A DNA stretch of 17,409 bases from Desulfobacterales bacterium (GTDB lineage Bacteria > Desulfobacterota > Desulfobulbia > Desulfobulbales > BM004): assembly GCA_012974315.1 (NCBI GenBank), contig JAAXQI010000026.1:1-17409 (forward strand). Reading direction: 5' to 3'. The translations under genes were made by a program, and so were the position numbers. Positions 1 through 6,584 of the stretch are shown in pieces. The number at the start of each line of letters is the position of its first letter. The first letter of the stretch is position 1. The notes beneath the pieces are model-generated. The model saw nothing but the letters and a program-made list of their open reading frames with translations, searched no databases and was not told where the DNA came from.

Positions 1-29
1 CAATAATATATAGTTATGAAGTTTGCTAA

Positions 30-48
30 ATGCCACAATTGTCGGCAT
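30..48. repeat. Near-perfect palindrome upstream of the BI-1 gene
   Basis: ATGCC-ACAATTGT-C-GGCAT is a perfect 18-bp palindrome interrupted by a single extra C. It lies about 180 bases before the BI-1-like gene and is followed by a short A run. It could be an operator or the hairpin at the end of a gene lying outside the window; nothing in the sequence decides between these. The rest of bases 1-215 is AT-rich, and I see no gene or convincing promoter in it. Confidence 0.3.
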
Positions 49-227
49 CGTAAAAAAGCATAATGCGGACAGGTATAACGCACGTAACTAACCAATATTA
101 TTGGGCCCTGTTGATGAATGCGATACTTTTTACGAATGTATCATAATTAAATAACTTGTTTAAATGAAATAATATATTCTTTTTTAAGGTAAGAAAGAAT
201 CAGACTTAAGGAGCAATGGAGAAAAAT

Positions 228-947
228 ATGGATAATCGCTACCCACAGAATGGACGGGCAATACCGCAGGTTCAATCCACAGAAGCATCAACGATTTTTC
301 TGGCCAAAGTCTTCAATTGGATGGCAATTGGTCTGGGGCTGACTGGTCTGGCTGCTTTTTTAACCGTTAATTCCCAGACGATGCTGCAGCTTGTTTTTGG
401 AAACAAAATGGTCTTTTACGGTCTGGTTTTTGGTGAGCTGGGGCTGGTCTTTTATCTTTCCGCCAGGGTCCAGAAGATTTCTGCCCAGGCAGCCACCGGG
501 TTATTTCTCGCCTATTCCATTTTGAACGGCGTTACTCTGTCAGTAATTCTGCTTCTCTATACCGCGTCCTCGGTTGCTGCTACTTTCTTCGTCACAGCCG
601 GAATGTTTGGAGCCATGGCAGTTTACGGTTTTGTAACCAAGAAGGATCTTTCCAGCTGGGGCTCGTTTCTTTTCATGGGGCTTATCGGCATAATCATCGC
701 CTCCGTGGTTAATATCTTTCTGGGAAGCTCTATGATGTCCTGGATGATTTCGGGTATCGGGGTGATTATTTTCACCGGGTTGACCGCCTATGATGTTCAA
801 AAAATTACCCGGATAGGTGCACAGGGTATTATGGACGGTGGAGATGCAGCAATTCGGAAAGGTGCCATAATGGGGGCATTGGCACTTTATCTTGACTTTA
901 TCAATCTGTTCCTGATGCTTTTGCGTTTCATGGGTAACAGAAGATAG
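228..947 (+). CDS. BI-1/YccA-family (Bax inhibitor-1-like) inner-membrane protein
   Basis: This is a polytopic membrane protein of the Bax inhibitor-1 family (UPF0005: YccA, YbhL, YetJ). Family members are seven-helix proteins, and the bacterial YetJ is a pH-sensitive calcium leak channel. About 239 residues, usual for the family. After a polar N-terminus of about 25 residues come seven hydrophobic segments. The signature GLTAYDVQKI lies before the last helix, and the C-terminus LYLDFINLFLMLLRFMG is typical. The acidic residues in these two motifs match the conserved Asp pair of the family. An ATG at 216 is also in frame, but AAGGAG at 208-213 is only 2 bases from it. The ATG at 228 has GGAG at 218-221 with a 6-base gap, so I prefer 228. 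Monocistronic, with a terminator-like hairpin downstream. Physiological role here is unknown. Confidence 0.9.
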   Translation: MDNRYPQNGRAIPQVQSTEASTIFLAKVFNWMAIGLGLTGLAAFLTVNSQTMLQLVFGNKMVFYGLVFGELGLVFYLSARVQKISAQAATGLFLAYSILNGVTLSVILLLYTASSVAATFFVTAGMFGAMAVYGFVTKKDLSSWGSFLFMGLIGIIIASVVNIFLGSSMMSWMISGIGVIIFTGLTAYDVQKITRIGAQGIMDGGDAAIRKGAIMGALALYLDFINLFLMLLRFMGNRR

Positions 948-1023
948 TACCTGAATAGTGTTCAGGTGAAATATGGTCGTATAAGGCATTCTGGGGACAT
1001 ATTTTAATCATTCCTCTCACATT

Positions 1024-1057
1024 AAAAAAAACTCCTTGGTTCTCGGGAGGTTTTTTT
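1024..1057 (+). terminator. Probable rho-independent terminator after the BI-1 gene
   Basis: An A run leads into CTCC, a loop of about 10 bases, then GGAG with one bulged G and a run of seven T. The GC core is only 4 bp, but the A run and T run also pair. The symmetry means it could work on both strands, between the BI-1 gene and the convergent gene ending at 1150. Confidence 0.6.
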
Positions 1058-1149
1058 GTGTCAACTGGATGCCTGGACTTTTCTCTGTCTGTAAAGCTTA
1101 ACTAGTGCCTGTCCATAAATGGCCTTTTCGTCGTATCTCTGCGTCATGC

Positions 1150-2073
1150 TCAAAAAATAATGCTCGGAATATCATATATATGCCTGCGCTTATTTTTTTC
1201 CAGATAGTCCTGCCTGTTTTCAAGATCACCATTTGATTGCATTTCTGAGATGAGCGCATCGAGAGTGTAGCGGATATCTATACCATAGCGATTTACATCT
1301 ACACTGTTGGCTCGATCAATTATGAGAATTGAATAGTACCGTATCAAAAGCCTTAAGTAGATAGCTCGACGGAAAAGATAGGATTGTCCCCCCAGAGTAT
1401 TGATAAAATAGCCTCCATATTCATAGAGTCCGGTTAAGGGAAGCTTGATGTTAAGGTCATTATCTGAGCATTCAGGTTCTATCTCGGACCATTTATAGAA
1501 TAGGGCCATGGTTGATTCCACAAGTTCCTGCTCATGAATCATAATGTCTTTGATGAACAGAATGTCCTTTAAACCCAGAACCTGGAAAAAATGAGCCATA
1601 TTGTTCAGAATTGCAAACAGGTCATCGGTTTCCCGGACGACGACAGGCGGGTTGGCCATCAATTTGTTGATGATTCCGTTTATGTGATCAAGGCTTGATC
1701 CTTTGAGATTATATTCCCGAATGTAATCCTGCCTGTCAAGGTGTTCAAAAAACAGAAGGAGTTTGTCAGCTGTTTGAAAGCATTCGTTTGGTGGCTCAGG
1801 AGGTGTCTGTACCTCACCAGGTGCTAGATGGAGTGTTGCCTGCTCTTGTTCTATAGGAGGGGTCACTTCATACTGCTGAATAGTTTCTTTTACTTCGTCT
1901 TTCTTTTGCAGCCAGGATATTTTGGGGGAGCCTTCTTTTTCAGGTTGCTGCCATGGGAGGTTCCCGGAAAGGTAACTCCACCCTATATAGAGTGCACCGA
2001 CCAGAATGATAATAAGAATAGTGATGACTGGTCCGGATGAACCCTTTGGGGGTCTGTGTTGATTTTCAGACAT
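1150..2073 (-). CDS. Membrane-anchored protein of unknown family
   Basis: I do not recognise this 307-residue protein. Residues 1-14 are polar and positively charged, 15-36 form one hydrophobic helix, and 37-97 are a Pro/Glu/Gln-rich linker. Residues ~98-300 look like a compact, mainly helical domain with Cys98 and Cys202 and aromatic-rich helices (LLLFFEHLD, YLRLLIRYYSILIID). The charge pattern suggests an N-in anchor with the domain in the periplasm. No catalytic motif is visible. The start has no clear Shine-Dalgarno sequence, but there is no better ATG before the membrane helix. The gene is alone between convergent and divergent neighbours. Its last ~15 codons fall within an AT-rich inverted repeat, so the native C-terminus may have been altered. 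Coding status is supported by the intact membrane and domain pattern; function is unknown. Confidence 0.7.
   Translation of the reverse strand: MSENQHRPPKGSSGPVITILIIILVGALYIGWSYLSGNLPWQQPEKEGSPKISWLQKKDEVKETIQQYEVTPPIEQEQATLHLAPGEVQTPPEPPNECFQTADKLLLFFEHLDRQDYIREYNLKGSSLDHINGIINKLMANPPVVVRETDDLFAILNNMAHFFQVLGLKDILFIKDIMIHEQELVESTMALFYKWSEIEPECSDNDLNIKLPLTGLYEYGGYFINTLGGQSYLFRRAIYLRLLIRYYSILIIDRANSVDVNRYGIDIRYTLDALISEMQSNGDLENRQDYLEKNKRRHIYDIPSIIF
1152..1198. repeat. Inverted repeat overlapping the 3' end of the unknown gene
   Basis: AAAAAATAA at 1152-1160 is exactly complementary to TTATTTTTT at 1190-1198, around a 29-base AT-rich centre. The stop codon TGA at 1150-1152 and the last codons of the minus-strand gene lie in it. 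From memory, the segment from about 1100 to 1200 resembles a dispersed repeat seen in deltaproteobacterial genomes; I cannot confirm that here. It could also serve as a weak terminator for the gene. Confidence 0.4.
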
Positions 2074-2237
2074 ATGGATAATTAAAAACAGTTATCAGGC
2101 GATTTATAGTGAATTGAAAGTCGTTAAGACTATTCATTAACATTATCTTGCTTTTTTAAACAGGTCAATTGGGAATATGGTTTCATAGAGAATATCAGGG
2201 GCATGCTAGTCGTAAAGGAAAGTTGATGTTTTTATGC

Positions 2238-2266
2238 TTGACTAGGAGGTTCTTAAGCACTATTAT
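2238..2266 (+). promoter_or_regulatory. Predicted sigma70-type promoter of ppaC
   Basis: TTGACT (2238-2243) and TATTAT (2261-2266) each match five of six consensus positions and are separated by an optimal 17 bases. Transcription would start near 2273, giving a leader of about 130 bases before ppaC. The rest of the 333-base gap 2074-2406 holds no gene that I can see. Confidence 0.6.
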
Positions 2267-2406
2267 TGCGGCTTATTTTACTGAATTGCTATTCAGTGCC
2301 TGTCTCTTAATCACTGTTCTATGGCATGTAATATCCAGATTTGTTTAACAAATTCATTTTTGTTTCGTTACAATTTATTAAAAAATATCTGAAGGAGGAT
2401 AAAGTT

Positions 2407-3336
2407 ATGTCTGTTTGTGTTGTTGGTCATTCTAACCCTGATACCGATTCTGTCACCTCTGCTATCGCTTTTGCCAATTTTCTCAAAGCTACCGGTACCG
2501 ATGCAAAAGCATGTATGCAGATTTCTGCCGAAAACCTGAATCCCGAGAGCAAGGTTGTACTGGAAAAATTCGGCCTTGCTGCACCCGAGGAGATTACCGA
2601 TGCCGCCGGCAAAGACGTCGCATTGGTTGACTTCAGCGATATTGCCCAGGCCCCGGCTAATATTGGTGATGCTAATATTGTCGCGGTTGTCGATCATCAT
2701 AAAATTGGTGATGTTGTAACCAGCAGCCCGATTTTTTTCTATGCCAAGCCAGTTGGCTGCACCGGAACTGTCCTGCTGGAGATGTATAAATCAAATAACG
2801 TTGATTTACCTAAAGACATAGCGGGCGGCATGCTCTGCGCCATCCTCAGTGACACCGTTAATTTCAAGTCTCCCACATGCACAGACGCAGATAAGGCTGC
2901 TGTGGCTGAGCTTTTACAGATTACAGGTGTTACCGACCAGGATGCACTGTTCATGGAAATGCTGAAAGCCAAGTCTTCAGTTGCAGGAGTTCCGGCTAAG
3001 GATCTTATTTTCCGTGACTATAAGGATTTCGACATGAACGGCAAGAAAGTAGGTATCGGCCAGATAGAGCTTGCCTCTCTCGACCAGGTTGCTGACATCC
3101 GTGATGCTCTGTTCAATGCTGTTGGAGAGGTAAAGGCGGAAGGACGTCATTCCGTGCTTTTCATGCTTACCGATGTAGTAAAAGAGGGAACGGACCTGAT
3201 GGTTGTATCCGATGAGCCTGCTATCATTGAGGGTGCTTTCAGCGGAAAGATTGAAGGACAGTCCATGTGGGTTGATGGTATGATGAGCCGTAAAAAGCAA
3301 GTCGTGCCCTCTTTACAGGATGCATTTGGCGCTTAA
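2407..3336 (+). CDS. ppaC: Manganese-dependent inorganic pyrophosphatase (family II, DHH)
   Basis: This soluble cytoplasmic enzyme hydrolyses pyrophosphate to two phosphates, pulling nucleotide polymerisation and activation reactions forward; in sulfate reducers this includes sulfate activation to APS. It has 309 residues, the size of Bacillus subtilis PpaC. The metal ligands fall at matching positions: GHSNPDTDS gives His8, Asp12 and Asp14, then Asp75, DHH with His97 and His98, and Asp149. The C-terminal DHHA2 domain ends with SRKKQ (residues 294-298), which binds the substrate phosphate. There is no CBS regulatory insertion. An upstream in-frame start at 2341 exists, but AAGGAGG at 2392-2398, eight bases before the ATG at 2407, fixes the start. 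It is transcribed alone, between a good promoter and a strong terminator. Confidence 0.96.
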   Translation: MSVCVVGHSNPDTDSVTSAIAFANFLKATGTDAKACMQISAENLNPESKVVLEKFGLAAPEEITDAAGKDVALVDFSDIAQAPANIGDANIVAVVDHHKIGDVVTSSPIFFYAKPVGCTGTVLLEMYKSNNVDLPKDIAGGMLCAILSDTVNFKSPTCTDADKAAVAELLQITGVTDQDALFMEMLKAKSSVAGVPAKDLIFRDYKDFDMNGKKVGIGQIELASLDQVADIRDALFNAVGEVKAEGRHSVLFMLTDVVKEGTDLMVVSDEPAIIEGAFSGKIEGQSMWVDGMMSRKKQVVPSLQDAFGA

Positions 3337-3360
3337 TCAGTTAGTAGAAAAATAAAAATC

Positions 3361-3395
3361 AAAAGGCCATGCGTGTGTTATACGTATGGCCTTTT
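3361..3395. terminator. Strong bidirectional terminator between ppaC and the selenoprotein gene
   Basis: AAAAGGCCAT (3361-3370) pairs perfectly with ATGGCCTTTT (3386-3395). Four more pairs (GCGT with ACGT, one wobble) leave a 7-base loop. T runs follow on the plus strand, and A runs precede the stem (T runs on the minus strand). It can therefore end both ppaC and the convergent hrpA-rarA-selenoprotein transcript. Confidence 0.85.
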
Positions 3396-3412
3396 ATATT
3401 TGATGAATCATG

Positions 3413-3526
3413 ATGCTGGTTTCCAGTTACTGGTTACTGGATTATTAACTATCCAGCACCCAGCAACCAGTATTTAGTATCCAACATCCAGTATCTGCTT
3501 TTACTCCTCACCCCTCACTACCGATT
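3413..3526. repeat. Degenerate heptanucleotide repeat with a central inversion
   Basis: From 3450 rightwards the sequence divides into 7-base units: TATCCAG, CACCCAG, CAACCAG, TATTTAG, TATCCAA, CATCCAG, TATCTGC, and then CCTCACC, CCTCACT. On the left side (about 3413-3441) the same unit appears in the opposite orientation (ACTGGTT, ACTGGAT), so the block could fold back around 3442-3450. It overlaps the stop codon of the selenoprotein gene (3518-3520). There are no unique spacers and the unit is far too short for a CRISPR array. It resembles short tandemly repeated repeats seen between genes in some bacteria. Confidence 0.65.
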
Positions 3527-5134
3527 ACTTGCTGGGCAAGCAACACGTACCAGGTCATTTCCATAGTTGAATTCTTCGTCACGTTCTGGTGTATGACACC
3601 TTAAACATATGGATGCGGCCGGTTTTCGGGATATTTGGTTAGGGTCCTGAGATGCTGCATGGGGTTTGCCAGGACCATGGCAGATTTCACAGCCCACCTG
3701 TAGTAATATTGAGGGGAGGGAAAGCAGGGCTGAATCGTTGTCGCTGATTTTTGTGGCCCCATATTCTGCCGTGACATGACAGGGCAAACAGTCAAGGTTA
3801 AACTGCTGCTCCTGTTCAACCAGAGTCTGGTAGGCAGAGGAATGGTTTGTTCTGGCCCAGAAATCAGTTTGTGGCTGATGACATTGTGCGCAGACTTTCC
3901 AGCCTGCAAATACAAGTTTTTCAACAGGCATTTCAGGGTTGTCAATGGTGGTTGCAGCTTTTGCTGCATTGCTTCTGCCCGCCTGGTTGACATTTTGTTT
4001 AACTTTTTTGACAATTTTCTCTACATCAGGTTGATCCGGCAATTTTATATCCATTGCTATAAAATTATTTTCATAGGTTGACGGAGCATTCCCTGTTTTT
4101 TTCAAATCATACAGTTCATTTTCGAGAAATATGATTGTGGAAAGCAAGCGATCCCGCGATTGTAGCAGGTTCTGATAACTGGAGTTGCCAGAAAGGTCCT
4201 CTTCTTTTTCACGTCGCTCGATGCGGCTTATGCGGCCATTAATTCCATCAAGCTCCTGTTTTTTTGTTGCCAGCTCTTTTATAGCACCTTTCCTGCCCCA
4301 GGTCCTGGATTGTTGCCAGTCAATTAACATCCAGCCGAGGTATTTCCCCTGTTTTCCTGTCTGGGCAATGAGACTTTTGTTCGTCAGTTTTGGAGCAGAA
4401 TTTTTTGAACTGGGTGAGGATTGGATAATGAGATGAATATCTTCAAAGGATTTGGTTATCTTCTGGTTCTGCTGTGTCGTGTTATTTGATAACAGAATAA
4501 GCAGGTCGCATCTGGAGGAAAGATCAGCAATGTAGTCGGGCAGCACGTCCTGCCATGGAAGAATCACTGCATCTTCATTATCCTGGAACTGAACTTTTCC
4601 ATCATCACCGGTTAAGCCGATTATCCCGACAGTAAGATCCCCAAACTTGCGAATCAGGCTGGCAGAAAATATCGGTTTTTTATCAGTTTTGTGGACAAGA
4701 TTTGCTGAGAGCCACGTAAATTTGGCCCGTGCAGCCTGTTCTTTGAGAAACGACAGACCGGCGCCCAGGTCATTTCTACCTACTGCAACTGCATCATATT
4801 GCATCAGGTTATAGGCATCTATGATTCCTTCGGCTGTTATCTTCGTTTGCTGAAGCAGACCCGGGGCGACTCGTTCCTGCTTGAAAAGCAGGTTTCCTCC
4901 ATCGACAGCCAAATACGGTAATTCATAAAGTCCCTGAATTTTTTCCAACTGGTATGCTTTTTTGGACAGACCGCCCAATTGGCGACTTGATCAGCCGCAG
5001 GGCTCAGTTTCTCCTATTACATCATTGGAGTAAAAGAGCAGAAGGTTGTGTTCCCCGGCAACTGTTGAACCGGCTATAGTCGATCCGGATGGGATCAGAC
5101 TCAGAAATAAAATGAGAATGATTAAACGTCTCAT
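3518..5134 (-). CDS. UshA-like tetraheme selenoprotein (UGA at 4991-4993 read as Sec48)
   Basis: One 538-residue exported protein, provided UGA 4991-4993 is read as selenocysteine. The ATG at 5134 has AAGGAG ten bases upstream. Residues 1-27 are a signal peptide. NDVIGETEP-Cys46-Gly-Sec48 opens a 5'-nucleotidase (UshA-like) metallophosphatase domain to about residue 265. In this domain the usual metal motifs are eroded: NDxH is NDVI, and GD is replaced by VDGGN. A coiled-coil stretch follows at ~275-350. Then come four heme c sites, CAQCH (415), CLPCH (449), CEICH (482) and CLRCH (510), resembling a cytochrome c554-type domain. UshA-like (seleno)proteins are known in Deltaproteobacteria, and Cys forms have Cys-Gly-Cys at this site. 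Both sides of the UGA are in the same frame, and a SECIS-like hairpin follows. The gene starts 23 bases after rarA, so it is probably cotranscribed. I infer a periplasmic redox role; the substrate is unknown. Confidence 0.9.
4962..4993 (-). promoter_or_regulatory. Sec UGA codon and bacterial SECIS-like hairpin
   Basis: On the minus strand the UGA (4993-4991) is followed after 12 bases by UUGGGC (4978-4973), loop GGUCU (4972-4968) and GUCCAA (4967-4962). This makes six pairs, one of them a G-U wobble. The GGUCU loop begins exactly 18 bases after the UGA, as in E. coli fdhF, where the apical GGUC contacts SelB. In both genes the codons there read GGU CUG. The lower stem is less clear than in fdhF, which is normal for bacterial SECIS elements. 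Confidence 0.85.
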
Positions 5135-5157
5135 TGTCTGTTGTCTCCTTTGATGGA

Positions 5158-6495
5158 TTACAGAGGTTTTTTCTCTTTTCGAGCGTGAAGAATTTGACGC
5201 CATTTTGTAAGTCTGTCTTTAACAAGTGATTCATATCCCCGATTAGTGGGGTGATAATATTTTCGACCGCTCAGTACTTCAGGTAGATGTTCCTGGTCAA
5301 CCAGGCCATCAGTAGCGTCATGGGCGTAGCGATACCCCTTACCGTAGTCAAGGTCCCGCATGAGACGTGTCGGAGCATTCCTGATATGTAAAGGCACCGG
5401 TAGAGATCCGGTTTTCTTAATGTCTCTCATCACGTCATTATAGGCCTTATATATCGCATTGCTTTTTGGTGCCGTCGCCAGGTAGACAGCAGCCTGGACC
5501 AGTGCAAGTTCCCCTTCAGGGGAGCCCATAATATGATAGGCATCACGGCAGTTGATTGCAATAGAAATTGCCTGGGGATCGGCTATGCCTATATCTTCAG
5601 AGGCGAATCGAATGAGGCGCCTGGCAATATATAATGGATCCTCACCGGCAGCCAACATTCTGGCAAGCCAGTACAGTGCGCCATCAGGGTCGCTGTCCCG
5701 TAAACTTTTATGCAGGGCCGATATCTGGTTATAATGCTCTTCACCTCCATTATCATATTTCAGGTGACGCTTCTGGCTTGCCTCCTCTGCTGCATGAATA
5801 GTAATAACAAAAGAGGACCCAGGGGGTTCAGCAGTCTGTTCTGCAAGATCAGCCGCAACTTCCAGGATATTCAAACCAACTCTGGCATCTCCGTCTGCCA
5901 GGTTGCAGATATGTTCCAATGCCATCTCTTCAATCTGGAGATTATCTTTTCCCAGTCCTTTCTCCTGGTCTGTAAGTGCATGTTGCAGAATAATTTTGAG
6001 TTCAGCTGTTGAAAGAGGTTTCAGCACCAGTACCCGGCAGCGGGAGAGCAAAGGGGCAATGACCTGAAAGGATGGATTTTCTGTGGTTGCACCGATCAAG
6101 GTAAAAAGGCCGCCTTCAACATGGGGCAGAAAGGCATCCTGCTGGGCTTTATTAAAGCGATGGATTTCATCAACAAACAGAATGGTCTGGATATTTGCAG
6201 TCTCTTTTCGTTCCTTTGCCCTGGTAACTATTTCCCGAACTTCTTTAACGCCTGAGAGGACTGCAGAAAAGAATGTAAAATCAGCCGCTATGTTTTGGGC
6301 CAGGATTCTTGCCAGGGTGGTCTTGCCGCTTCCTGGCGGGCCCCATAACAGGAGGGATGGTATTTTTTTCTGTTGGAAGAGTTTGTTCAGAATTCTGCCT
6401 TCACCCAATAACGCCTCCTGACCGACGAAATCGGTGATTTGTGTCGGCCGCATCCGTTCAGCCAGGGGAATATTTTTAGTCATTTGAGAAGGCAT
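5158..6495 (-). CDS. rarA: Replication-associated recombination protein A (RarA/MgsA), AAA+ ATPase
   Basis: RarA is a cytoplasmic AAA+ ATPase related to clamp-loader subunits and RuvB. It acts at stalled replication forks and DNA ends. It has 445 residues, normal for the family. The N-terminal region LAERMRPTQITDFVGQ is typical. Walker A GPPGSGKT is at residues 52-59, Walker B FVDEIHRF with DEIH at 109-112, and sensor 1 GATTENPSF at ~135-143. The C-terminal MgsA tetramerisation region includes ALYWLARMLAAGEDP and the late motif KYYHPTNRGYE. The ATG at 6495 has only a weak upstream GGA; an internal ATG at 6483 is possible. It lies 89 bases after hrpA and 23 bases before the selenoprotein gene, so it may be the middle gene of an operon. 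Confidence 0.95.
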   Translation of the reverse strand: MPSQMTKNIPLAERMRPTQITDFVGQEALLGEGRILNKLFQQKKIPSLLLWGPPGSGKTTLARILAQNIAADFTFFSAVLSGVKEVREIVTRAKERKETANIQTILFVDEIHRFNKAQQDAFLPHVEGGLFTLIGATTENPSFQVIAPLLSRCRVLVLKPLSTAELKIILQHALTDQEKGLGKDNLQIEEMALEHICNLADGDARVGLNILEVAADLAEQTAEPPGSSFVITIHAAEEASQKRHLKYDNGGEEHYNQISALHKSLRDSDPDGALYWLARMLAAGEDPLYIARRLIRFASEDIGIADPQAISIAINCRDAYHIMGSPEGELALVQAAVYLATAPKSNAIYKAYNDVMRDIKKTGSLPVPLHIRNAPTRLMRDLDYGKGYRYAHDATDGLVDQEHLPEVLSGRKYYHPTNRGYESLVKDRLTKWRQILHARKEKKPL

Positions 6496-6584
6496 AAAGT
6501 TTCCAGAATAAAGGGCAATTTTTTATTATTTACAGTAATGCACATCATAACAGGGTGCAAAACACTTTAGGGCATCTTAAGTAA

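Noticed and set aside
216..227. ATG at 216 as the start of the BI-1 gene
   Set aside because: The Shine-Dalgarno sequence is only two bases away. The ATG at 228 has a properly spaced GGAG.
540..989. Minus-strand open frame of 149 codons across the BI-1 gene
   Set aside because: It is the shadow of a well-supported gene; its composition is His/Asn-rich with no recognisable domain.
1104..2304. AGTGCCTGTC direct repeats at 1104-1113 and 2295-2304 as target duplications of an element carrying the unknown gene
   Set aside because: A 10-base match at this distance is expected many times by chance in 17 kb, and the interval contains no transposase or terminal repeats.
3413..3526. CRISPR array
   Set aside because: Units are 7 bases, degenerate, and have no spacers.
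3518..4978. A separate cytochrome gene starting at a TTG codon at 4978
   Set aside because: The TTG lies inside the SECIS-like stem, has no Shine-Dalgarno sequence, and would give a heme protein without a signal peptide. The same frame continues upstream through the UGA.
4978..4993. A frameshift or sequencing error between the two halves
   Set aside because: Both halves are in the same frame, so no insertion or deletion is needed; only the UGA separates them.
5135..5203. An upstream ATG at 5203 for the selenoprotein gene
   Set aside because: It lies within the end of rarA, has no ribosome binding site, and would bury the signal peptide behind 23 charged residues.
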